A stretch of 64,000 nt of DNA from an uncultured Tenacibaculum sp. (GTDB lineage: Bacteria > Bacteroidota > Bacteroidia > Flavobacteriales > Flavobacteriaceae). The stretch covers positions 177,536 through 241,535 of the forward strand of contig NZ_CANMMT010000006.1 of the NCBI RefSeq assembly GCF_947499065.1, read 5' to 3'. The notes under the pieces are model-generated. The model saw only the letters and a list, made by a program, of their open reading frames with translations, did no database searches and was not told the DNA's origin. Shown piece after piece: positions 17,626 to 25,235 of this stretch. Position numbers and translations under genes: made by a program. Numbering within the stretch: position 1 is the first letter of the stretch; the number at the start of each line of letters is the position of its first letter.

Positions 17626-18453
17626 ATGAAGTTAAACTTAGCAAAACCAATCGTATTTTTCGATTTAGAAACAACTGGAGTTAATATTGCGAAAGATAGA
17701 GTTGTTGAAATATCAATATTAAAAGTGTTTCCAAACGGAAATAAAGAAAGTAAAACATGGTTGGTGAATCCTGAAATAGAAATACCGAAAGAATCATCAG
17801 ATATTCACGGAATAACAAATGAAAAAGTAGTTACAGAACCTACATTTAAAGAGTTAGCACCAAAAATCAATGAGATGATTGCTGGATGTGATTTGGCAGG
17901 ATTTAATTCAAATAGATTTGATATCCCTCTTTTAGCAGAAGAGTTAATGCGTGCTGGAATTGATTTTGACATGAAAAATCGTAAAGCAATAGATGTACAA
18001 GTAATTTTTCATAAAAAAGAGCAAAGAACATTAAGTGCAGGATATCAGTTTTACTGTGGAAAAGAATTGGTAGGAGCACACGGAGCAGAAGCAGATACAA
18101 ATGCTACTTATGAAATTTTATTAGCTCAATTAGATAAATATGATGATATAGAAAATACAGTAGAGGCTCTAAGTGAATATTCAGCACATGGAAAAAGAGC
18201 AGATTTTGCAGGTTTTGTTTTAATGAATGATAAAGATCAAGAAATTTTTTCTTTCGGTAAATATAAAGGACGAACAGTAGAAGAGGTTTTTAAAGAAAAC
18301 CCTGGATATAATGCATGGATTCAAAATGCAGATTTTCCATTATATACTAAAAAAGTTTTGAGAGAGGTGAAAGAACGTATGTCTCCATCTAAAAAAAAGA
18401 TGACAGATGAAGAGAAGCTACAAGCACTGCAACAAAAATTTAATTTAAGGTAA
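17626..18453 (+). CDS. DEDDh 3'-5' exonuclease (DnaQ-like) with C-terminal DUF3820-like part
   Basis: The 275-aa protein carries FFDLETTG (Asp13, Glu15), NSNRFDIPLL (third acidic residue, about 98) and HGAEADTNAT (His about 151, Asp about 156), which form the full DEDDh active site. The C-terminal 70 residues contain FSFGKYKGRTVEEVF and GYNAWIQNADFP, a small module also found in DUF3820 proteins and probably a nucleic-acid contact. It is likely a stand-alone proofreading or repair exonuclease, not the replicative epsilon subunit. It is co-oriented with the upstream PPK2 gene. Confidence 0.87.
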   Translation: MKLNLAKPIVFFDLETTGVNIAKDRVVEISILKVFPNGNKESKTWLVNPEIEIPKESSDIHGITNEKVVTEPTFKELAPKINEMIAGCDLAGFNSNRFDIPLLAEELMRAGIDFDMKNRKAIDVQVIFHKKEQRTLSAGYQFYCGKELVGAHGAEADTNATYEILLAQLDKYDDIENTVEALSEYSAHGKRADFAGFVLMNDKDQEIFSFGKYKGRTVEEVFKENPGYNAWIQNADFPLYTKKVLREVKERMSPSKKKMTDEEKLQALQQKFNLR

Positions 18454-18523
18454 TCTTTAACACTCGTTTAAGATATAAAATCTTGATAGTTTTTTAATTT
18501 AGGAATTATAAAAGAAAGGAAAA

Positions 18524-19009
18524 ATGTACACGGAATATAATAATTTACCAAACGATTCACGAGTTTGGATTTATCAAGCAGATAGAGAGTTTACAATTGA
18601 GGAAGTAGAACATATTTGTGCAAAAGCAATACTTTTTATTGAGAATTGGACACGTCATGGAGATGATTTAAAAGGATCGTTTACTATAAAATACAATCAA
18701 TTTTTAGTATTAGCTGTAGATGAAGGTTTTAATAATGTATCAGGATGTTCTATAGATTCTTCAGTTCGTTTTGTACAAGAGTTGGAAAAAGAAATCAATG
18801 TAGATTTAATGAATAAAATGAATGTAACTTTTAAAGTTGGTGAAAACATTAATATAGTAAAGTTGCCAGAGTTTCAACAATTTGCTAAGGAACAAAAAAT
18901 AACTTCAGATACCATAGTTTTTAATAATATGGTAAATACCAAAGAGGATTTTGAGACAAACTGGGAAGTAACAGCTGATAAAAGTTGGCATAAGAGGTTT
19001 TTGGTATAA
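18524..19009 (+). CDS. Conserved Bacteroidota hypothetical protein
   Basis: This 161-aa soluble protein begins MYTEYNNLPNDSRVWIYQAD and contains GCSIDSSVRFVQELEKE. Homologs in this phylum are sometimes called 'ABC transporter ATPase', but no Walker motifs are present, so that label is wrong for this sequence. The fold is not recognised. It sits between the exonuclease gene and the GH3-beta-lactamase gene in the same orientation. Confidence 0.75.
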   Translation: MYTEYNNLPNDSRVWIYQADREFTIEEVEHICAKAILFIENWTRHGDDLKGSFTIKYNQFLVLAVDEGFNNVSGCSIDSSVRFVQELEKEINVDLMNKMNVTFKVGENINIVKLPEFQQFAKEQKITSDTIVFNNMVNTKEDFETNWEVTADKSWHKRFLV

Positions 19010-19041
19010 GAATTGATTTCATGTAGTAAGAGATTTTAAAT

Positions 19042-21960
19042 ATGATGAAGAAAGTACTAGTTTTTTTAGCGTTTGTTTTTGTTCAAGTAGTAGAAGCGCA
19101 ACAAGTAGATCCGTTATTAGCAAAAGATAAGGAATCACAAACAATTTGGGTAGATAGTATCATGAAATCAATGTCCATTGATGAAAAAATAGGGCAGTTG
19201 TTTATGGTACAGGCTTATTCTAATAAAGACAAAAAGCATGAAAAGGTTATTACAAATATGATTAACAAGTATCATGTAGGTAATTTAATATTTATGCAAG
19301 GAACACCTGAAAAACAAGTAGCTCTAACTAATAAATATCAAGAAATATCAAAAGTCCCTTTAATGATAGGTTTTGATGGAGAATGGGGATTGGATATGCG
19401 ACTTAAAAAAACATATCGTTTTCCTTGGAATATGGCTTTAGGGGCTATAAAAAATCAAGAGCTTTTAGAAGAAACAGGTAAGAGAATAGGAGAGCACTGT
19501 AAGCGAGTGGGGATTCATATGAATTTTGCACCTGTGGTTGATATCAATACAAATCCTAATAATCCAATAATAGGAAACAGGTCGTTTGGAGAGCGTAAAG
19601 AAAATGTAACAGAAAAAGCAATTGCATTTACCAAAGGAATGCAAAGTGTTGGGGTTTTAGCAAACGCCAAACACTTTCCCGGCCATGGAGATACGGCAAC
19701 AGATTCTCATCATACTTTACCAACAATCAATTTTAATGAACAAAGAATAGACTCAATAGAGTTATATCCTTATCGTAAAATATTTAAAGAAGGAGTTGCT
19801 AGTGTAATGACTGCACATTTAAGTATTCCTGCTTTTGAGCCAAATCCTAAGTTACCAACTTCCTTATCAAAAAATGTAGTAACAAATTTATTACAAGATA
19901 AACTAGGTTTTCAAGGTTTGGTAATTACAGATGGGTTGAATATGAAAGGAGCGGCTAACTATTCAACTTCGGCTGAAATAGACTTAGCAGCAATTTTAGC
20001 AGGGAATGATATTTTATTAATACCACAAGATGTTCCTGGATCAGTAAAGTTATTGAAAGAAGCTTTAGAAAAAGGTGATTTAACAGAAGAAAGATTAGAT
20101 TTTTCAGTAAGAAAAATTTTAAAAGCGAAATATCTAGTAGGTTTGAATAGGTTTGAGCCAATTTCTACAGATAATTTGAACAAAGATTTAAATTCGATAT
20201 CAGATGAGGTGTTACATAGAAAATTGATAAAGAGTTCAATTACAGTAGCAAAGAATGAAGCAGAGATTTTACCAATAAAGAATTTAAAAGACAAAAAAAT
20301 AGCCTATGTTTCTTTAGGAGATGCAAAAGGAAAGCATTTTTCTAATATGCTTAAAAACTACACTAAGGTAGATGTGGTTTCAGACAAGCACTTGAGTGTT
20401 TTAATGAAGAAACTAAAAAAATATAATTTGGTAATTGTAGGTTTTCATAAATCAAATAAGCATCCATGGAAAAGCTATAAATTTTCTAATAAAGAACTAG
20501 TTTGGTTGCAAGAGATAGCGAGAACTAAAAAGGTGATTTTAGATGTGTTTACAAGTCCTTATAGCTTATTAAAGCTAAAATCTTTTACAAACATAGAAGG
20601 AGTTGTAGTTTCGTATCAAAATAGCAAGTTGGCGCAAGAACTTTCAGCACAGGCATTATTCGGAGCATTTGATTTGAATGGTAAATTACCAGTATCAATT
20701 AATGAAGAATTTAAAGAAGGAGAAGGAGTTTCTGTAAAAGGATTAAATGTTTTTGAATACACAATTCCAGAAGAAGCAGGAGTATCTTCAGAAAAACTTT
20801 CTATCATAAACAAAAGAATTGATACTATTTTACAAAAGAGAATGGCTCCAGGAGGTCAGGTTTTAATAGCAAGAAACGGTAAGGTGTTTTATAATAAAAG
20901 TTTTGGATATCATACGGGGTTAAAGAGAAGGAAAGTAAAGAAAACTGATATTTATGATCTTGCATCATTAACTAAAATTTTAGCTTCATTGCCAATGATT
21001 ATGAAGGCAGAGGAGGATAAAAAAATTAGTTTGTACTCAAGTTTAGGAGATGTGTTGCCAAGATATCACGAGTCAAATAAGGATACTTTATTATTGAAAG
21101 AAATTCTTTCTCATTATGGAAGATTACAATCGTGGATTCCTTTTTATATGAATACTAAAGATGAAGAAACTGGAAAAAATTCATCTAAATATTATAGAAA
21201 GAAAAGATCAAAAAAATACAATATCAAGGTTGCTAAAAATTTATATTTAAGTAAAGCATATAGAGATACAATTTATAAGCATATTGTTGAGGTAGATCAA
21301 AGAGAAAGAGTTGGCTACAAGTACAGCGATTTAGGCTATTATATTTTTAAAGAAATTATAGAGAAAAAATACAAAACACCTCTAAATAAATTGGTTGATG
21401 AAGAGTTTTATCAATCATTAGGAGCAAATAGAACAACATATTTGCCGCTTAATAAGTTTAGTAAGTCAGAAATAGTACCTACAGAAAAAGATACTTATTA
21501 TAGAAATCAATTAGTACATGGTTATGTCCATGATATGGGAGCTGCAATGTTAGGAGGAGTTGGAGGACATGCAGGTTTGTTTGCAAATGCAAATGATGTA
21601 GCGAAAATTATGCAAATGTTCTTGCAAAACGGTGAGTATGGAGGTAAGAAATACTTAGAACCAGAAACTTTAGAGAAGTTTAATAAAAGATATTATGCAG
21701 ATAAAAAAGTACGTAGAGGATTAGGTTTTGATAAGCCTCAAATAAGACCTGAAGAAAAGCCAACTTGTGGATGTGTTTCTGAAAAAAGTTTTGGTCATAG
21801 TGGTTTTACAGGAACTTATACTTGGGCAGATCCTGAATCGGGAATAGTTTATGTGTTTTTATCTAACAGAGTGTATCCAACAATGAAAAACTCTGGCTTG
21901 GTTAGAAGTAATATGAGAACTAAAATACAAGCAGATATTCAGAATGCAATAATCCATTAA
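19042..21960 (+). CDS. Secreted GH3 N-acetylglucosaminidase-like / class C beta-lactamase-like fusion
   Basis: This 972-aa protein has a signal peptide (about residues 1-19, ending VEAQQ). The N-terminal half is glycoside hydrolase family 3 of the NagZ type. KHFPGHGDTATDSHHTLP at about 210-227 carries the Asp-His acid/base loop, and the nucleophile Asp lies in VITDGLNMKGA near 300. The second half, from about 580, is a serine-hydrolase domain with SLTK near 642, YSDLGY near 760 and HSGFTG near 917, equal to SxxK, YxN and HxG of class C enzymes with Asp replacing Asn in the second motif. Both active sites look intact, so the enzyme may cut muropeptides twice during wall recycling. It is 2 bp upstream of a Crp/Fnr gene. 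Confidence 0.9.
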   Translation: MMKKVLVFLAFVFVQVVEAQQVDPLLAKDKESQTIWVDSIMKSMSIDEKIGQLFMVQAYSNKDKKHEKVITNMINKYHVGNLIFMQGTPEKQVALTNKYQEISKVPLMIGFDGEWGLDMRLKKTYRFPWNMALGAIKNQELLEETGKRIGEHCKRVGIHMNFAPVVDINTNPNNPIIGNRSFGERKENVTEKAIAFTKGMQSVGVLANAKHFPGHGDTATDSHHTLPTINFNEQRIDSIELYPYRKIFKEGVASVMTAHLSIPAFEPNPKLPTSLSKNVVTNLLQDKLGFQGLVITDGLNMKGAANYSTSAEIDLAAILAGNDILLIPQDVPGSVKLLKEALEKGDLTEERLDFSVRKILKAKYLVGLNRFEPISTDNLNKDLNSISDEVLHRKLIKSSITVAKNEAEILPIKNLKDKKIAYVSLGDAKGKHFSNMLKNYTKVDVVSDKHLSVLMKKLKKYNLVIVGFHKSNKHPWKSYKFSNKELVWLQEIARTKKVILDVFTSPYSLLKLKSFTNIEGVVVSYQNSKLAQELSAQALFGAFDLNGKLPVSINEEFKEGEGVSVKGLNVFEYTIPEEAGVSSEKLSIINKRIDTILQKRMAPGGQVLIARNGKVFYNKSFGYHTGLKRRKVKKTDIYDLASLTKILASLPMIMKAEEDKKISLYSSLGDVLPRYHESNKDTLLLKEILSHYGRLQSWIPFYMNTKDEETGKNSSKYYRKKRSKKYNIKVAKNLYLSKAYRDTIYKHIVEVDQRERVGYKYSDLGYYIFKEIIEKKYKTPLNKLVDEEFYQSLGANRTTYLPLNKFSKSEIVPTEKDTYYRNQLVHGYVHDMGAAMLGGVGGHAGLFANANDVAKIMQMFLQNGEYGGKKYLEPETLEKFNKRYYADKKVRRGLGFDKPQIRPEEKPTCGCVSEKSFGHSGFTGTYTWADPESGIVYVFLSNRVYPTMKNSGLVRSNMRTKIQADIQNAIIH

Positions 21961-21962
21961 AA

Positions 21963-22505
21963 ATGGAAGCATATAAAACGTTACGAGCTTATATAAAGAA
22001 AGAAGGAATTGCTACTCAGAGAAAAGTTTTAAATCGAGAAGAGTTCTTAAAAAGAGCTCATAGCATTGATACCAATATTTATTTTATAGAAAAGGGAAGT
22101 GTTCGAGTTTTCTTTGTTGAAGATTTTGAAGAACATACTTTTTATTTTGGATATAAAGAATCTATCATAACAGCGTTAGATTCTTTTTTTTCGGGTAAAA
22201 ATTCTCAATTAGAAATAGAGGCTTTAAAGAAAACAGAAGTAAGTTATTTGTCTAAGGAAGAGTTTCTGAAGTTTATATTTTCTCGCCAAGAGTATCAAGA
22301 ATTGTGGTATAGGGTTTTGGAGGAGATTATAGTGCATCAAGCAGAGCGAGAAAAAGATTTGTTAATTTCATCTCCTGTAAAAAGATATCAAAGAGTTCTA
22401 AAAAGAAGACCAGAGCTGTTTCAAGAGATTCCTAATAAATACATAGCATCTTATTTAAGAATGAGCCCAGAAACATTGTCAAGGGTGAAGAAAACGTTGA
22501 TTTAA
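21963..22505 (+). CDS. Crp/Fnr-family regulator
   Basis: This 180-aa protein has an N-terminal cyclic-nucleotide-binding-type beta roll (FLKRAHSIDTNIYFIEKGSV, a pattern common in flavobacterial Crp proteins). A shortened C-terminal helix-turn-helix ends NKYIASYLRMSPETLSRVKK. There is no Cys cluster, so an FNR-type Fe-S sensor is excluded, and the cAMP-contact residues are degenerate. It begins 2 bp after the GH3-beta-lactamase stop, so it is translated from the same transcript and may report on the same process. Confidence 0.82.
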   Translation: MEAYKTLRAYIKKEGIATQRKVLNREEFLKRAHSIDTNIYFIEKGSVRVFFVEDFEEHTFYFGYKESIITALDSFFSGKNSQLEIEALKKTEVSYLSKEEFLKFIFSRQEYQELWYRVLEEIIVHQAEREKDLLISSPVKRYQRVLKRRPELFQEIPNKYIASYLRMSPETLSRVKKTLI

Positions 22506-22514
22506 ATCAATGTA

Positions 22515-22522
22515 TATGTTTG
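22515..22522 (+). promoter_or_regulatory. TAnnTTTG box before the GNAT gene
   Basis: TATGTTTG lies 31 bp upstream of the acetyltransferase start codon. A clear -33 element at the usual distance is not seen. Confidence 0.35.
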
Positions 22523-22552
22523 TAAGTTGCCGTTATTTTACAAAAAAAATAA

Positions 22553-23086
22553 ATGAGTATGATAATGGACGATTTTAAAGTACAATTATTAACAGAAAAA
22601 GAAAGCGCTCTCTTTTTTGAATTAATTAATAAGAATAAAAATAGGTTAGAAGACTTTTTTGCTGGAACAGTAAAGTATACACAAACATTGCAAGATACAG
22701 AAGAGTATTGTAAAAAAATAGATGTACGAATAGAAGAGAAAACTTATTATCCGTATTTAATAATAGATAAGAAACTAGGTAAAGCGATTGGTTTTATAGA
22801 TTTTAAAAATATAGATTGGGATGTTCCTAAAGCCGAACTAGGAGCTTTTATAGATGTGTCCTATGAAGGAAAGGGGATTATAACTCAGAGTTTTAATTAT
22901 ATACTAGAGAATACAGTAAAAAAGCATCAGTTTAAAAAGTTGTTTTGTAGAATTTCAAAAGAAAATACAAGAAGTATAAATTTAGCCTTACGATGCGGGT
23001 TTGAACAAGAAGGAGTACTTAGATGTGATTATAGAACAACCAAGGGAGAATTGGTTGATTTAAACTATTATGGAAGATTGTTTTAA
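22553..23086 (+). CDS. RimJ/RimL-type GNAT acetyltransferase
   Basis: This 177-aa single-domain protein has the GNAT sequence run AELGAFIDVSYEGKGIITQS, which includes the pyrophosphate-binding loop EGKGI. It also has NTRSINLALRCGFEQEGVLR, the beta5-alpha4 signature of the RimJ/RimL group. Such enzymes acetylate ribosomal protein N-termini or small amines; the substrate cannot be told. Two further in-frame ATGs follow the first within five codons (the third and fifth), so the true start is uncertain by 4 residues. It is convergent with the LysR gene (8-bp gap). Confidence 0.82.
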   Translation: MSMIMDDFKVQLLTEKESALFFELINKNKNRLEDFFAGTVKYTQTLQDTEEYCKKIDVRIEEKTYYPYLIIDKKLGKAIGFIDFKNIDWDVPKAELGAFIDVSYEGKGIITQSFNYILENTVKKHQFKKLFCRISKENTRSINLALRCGFEQEGVLRCDYRTTKGELVDLNYYGRLF

Positions 23087-23094
23087 ACACAATC

Positions 23095-23973
23095 TTAGGT
23101 TTTGAAATAGTGGCCAAACTCACTAAACTTTGTTGTTTTTAATGGATTTTTAGAAAAATGTTCAATGATTTTAGCAATCGCTGGATTTTTTAAGCTTTTT
23201 CTTGGATAAGCTAAACCAACCTCTCTAAAATAACGAGGTCCTTTGTATTTTTTTACCTCAAAACCATACCATCCATCAACAAACGATTCAGGTAAAAAAG
23301 TAACGCCTAATCCAGCCATTAGCATGGTTAATGTTTCGGTTTTGGTTGAGCAATTAGCAACAGTAACCATTTTGTTTGTTTCGTGATTTAAAATTGATAA
23401 GCATTGCTTGTGAGCTTCACAGGGAGGGCAGTGAATAAATGTTTCTTTTTCTAAATCCTTTAAGCTAATAAGTTCTTTGTTTATTAAAGGATTGTCGTTA
23501 GGGATACAGAGAACATAGTCTTCTTTCCAAAGAGGTAAAAACAAGTCTTCTTCTTGCTTCCATTCTCTGACTAATAAATTAAGTTCATTTTTTCTATCAA
23601 TTTCATTTACTATCCATTCTACGGAATCACAAATATTAGATGAAGTCCTAAAAAACTGTTGTTTGTGTTCTTGAGGTAAACTCTCTGCGATACCAATTTG
23701 TACTTTGTTTTCAAATTTTCTAACCTTAAAACTGTGACTCAAATTATCTATTTCACTAACCAAACGTTTAGCTATAGGATATAAATAATGAGCCTCGGTT
23801 TTTAATTCAACCCCTTTTTTATGACGTTCAAATAAAGTTTTTCCAAGTTCTTCTTCAAGTTGTTTAATTCCATTAGAAATGTTGGGTTGAGAAACAAAAC
23901 ATTGAGAAGCAGCTCGAGTTAGATTCTTTTGTTCGTAAACAGCGATGAAAAATTTAAGTAGTCTAGTATCCAT
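23095..23973 (-). CDS. LysR-family transcriptional regulator
   Basis: This 292-aa protein starts with the LysR winged helix (residues 1-60: RLLKFFIAVYEQKNLTRAAS, then VSQPNISNGIKQLEEELGK). The effector domain has CPPCEAHKQCL, a Cys-rich insertion near residue 185 that could sense redox or metals. Its gene diverges from an alpha/beta hydrolase gene, and two near-identical sequences flank the shared gap, which is the usual layout for a LysR protein controlling its neighbour and itself. Confidence 0.87.
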   Translation of the reverse strand: MDTRLLKFFIAVYEQKNLTRAASQCFVSQPNISNGIKQLEEELGKTLFERHKKGVELKTEAHYLYPIAKRLVSEIDNLSHSFKVRKFENKVQIGIAESLPQEHKQQFFRTSSNICDSVEWIVNEIDRKNELNLLVREWKQEEDLFLPLWKEDYVLCIPNDNPLINKELISLKDLEKETFIHCPPCEAHKQCLSILNHETNKMVTVANCSTKTETLTMLMAGLGVTFLPESFVDGWYGFEVKKYKGPRYFREVGLAYPRKSLKNPAIAKIIEHFSKNPLKTTKFSEFGHYFKT

Positions 23974-24119
23974 AATAAATAATTATGATAAATATAAAAA
24001 AATAGTATTTTGATGACCTTCTCTTTAGTTATAGATTTGCTTCAGATTATAGTCATATTTTATTTCAACTTGCAAGTTAATTATTTACTAATTATTATAA
24101 AAAATAATTATGATGAATA
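23974..24119. promoter_or_regulatory. Divergent LysR/hydrolase control region
   Basis: AAATAATTATGATAAATA (23977-23994) recurs as AAATAATTATGATGAATA (24102-24119), differing at one of 18 positions, one copy beside each start codon. A perfect palindrome AACTTGCAAGTT lies between them at 24067-24078. Both could be LysR binding sites. The second copy overlaps the hydrolase start codon. Confidence 0.35.
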
Positions 24120-25159
24120 GAGTTTTTAAGAAAAGAATAATAACCGTATTAATTTTAAGTATGATGTTTAATGTAAAAGCGCAAACAAAAAAAGAGGATG
24201 GCACATATAGAGTAAATTATGTAGAAGGGATAAATAAAGTTAGTTTTTTAAGTGAAGGAACTAGAATAGCAGCAAACTTATTTATACCTAAAGATTTTGA
24301 TATTAATGGAAAATTTTCTGCCATAGTTTGTATAACGCCAGCAAGTGGAATAAAAGAACAAACAGCAGGGATTTATGCTGAGAAATTAGCAAAAGAAGGC
24401 TTTGTAACTTTGGCTTTTGACCATAGAACTTATGGTGAGAGTGGAGGATACCCAAGAGCTATGGAAAATGCACCTATGAAAGTAGAGGATATCAAAAATG
24501 CTATTTCATTTGTAAGAACAATACCAGGAGTGGATAAAGAAAAAGTAGGAGAGTTGGGAATTTGTTCAGGAGCAGGATATAGTATTCAAACAGCAATTTT
24601 TGATCAGCGAGTAAAATCAGTGGCAACGGTAAGTGGTTTTGTTGATTTTATTGATTACGGATTAGGAGGAGCTACGCAGTACAGCGATGTTTTAAAAGGA
24701 GATAAAATAGCTCAGTTTCAGCAACAAATAAAAATGGGGAACGAAGCAAGGCAGAAGTTTTTTGAAACAGGAGAAGTTGTTTTGGTTGATGGAATTCCTG
24801 TGAAAAATTCTGGAATGGGAGAGTTTTGGGATAGAGCAGCTGATTATTATAGAAATCCAAAACGAGGTGGGCAATTTGCTGCTTACTCACCTTTAAGAGC
24901 AGCAATGTCTTTAGATACTCGTTATTTTTTCAATCCAAGTGAACAAATGGAGTTAATGGCTGATAGACCATTTTTAGCAATAGTAGGAGAAAAAGCTTTG
25001 TCAGCTTATTTTAGTGAAGTTGCAGTAAATAGAGCTAAAGGGCAAAAAGAGTTGTTTACAATAAAAGAAGCAACACATTTTGATTTGTATGATCAAGAGG
25101 AGTATGTTAATCAAGCTGTGGTAAAGTTAAAGAGCTATTTTACTGAAACTTTAAAGTAA
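24110..25159 (+). CDS. Secreted alpha/beta hydrolase, dienelactone-hydrolase-like
   Basis: This 349-aa protein has a signal peptide (ends VKAQT, about residue 25). The nucleophile elbow reads GICSGAGYS near residue 150, so the nucleophile is probably Cys as in dienelactone hydrolase, not Ser. ITPASGIKEQTAGIYAEKLA and FDHRTYGESGG give the oxyanion region, and the catalytic His is likely in EATHFDLYD near the C-terminus. The substrate is unknown. The adjacent divergent LysR gene suggests induction by a small molecule. A bidirectional terminator follows. Confidence 0.8.
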   Translation: MMNRVFKKRIITVLILSMMFNVKAQTKKEDGTYRVNYVEGINKVSFLSEGTRIAANLFIPKDFDINGKFSAIVCITPASGIKEQTAGIYAEKLAKEGFVTLAFDHRTYGESGGYPRAMENAPMKVEDIKNAISFVRTIPGVDKEKVGELGICSGAGYSIQTAIFDQRVKSVATVSGFVDFIDYGLGGATQYSDVLKGDKIAQFQQQIKMGNEARQKFFETGEVVLVDGIPVKNSGMGEFWDRAADYYRNPKRGGQFAAYSPLRAAMSLDTRYFFNPSEQMELMADRPFLAIVGEKALSAYFSEVAVNRAKGQKELFTIKEATHFDLYDQEEYVNQAVVKLKSYFTETLK

Positions 25160-25183
25160 TATTTAAATAGTAAATTAGTTTTT

Positions 25184-25217
25184 AAAAAGGAGCTGTTGTT
25201 ATAAACAGCTCCTTTTT
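25184..25217. terminator. Bidirectional intrinsic terminator
   Basis: Perfect 14-bp stem, AAAAAGGAGCTGTT pairing across a 6-nt loop, with an A-run before and a T-run after. It serves both the hydrolase gene (plus) and the qNOR operon (minus), which converge here. Confidence 0.85.
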
Positions 25218-25235
25218 GCAACAAAAGAATTAAAA

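Noticed and set aside
18524..19009. 'ABC transporter ATPase' name used for homologs
   Set aside because: No Walker A, Walker B or signature motif is present.
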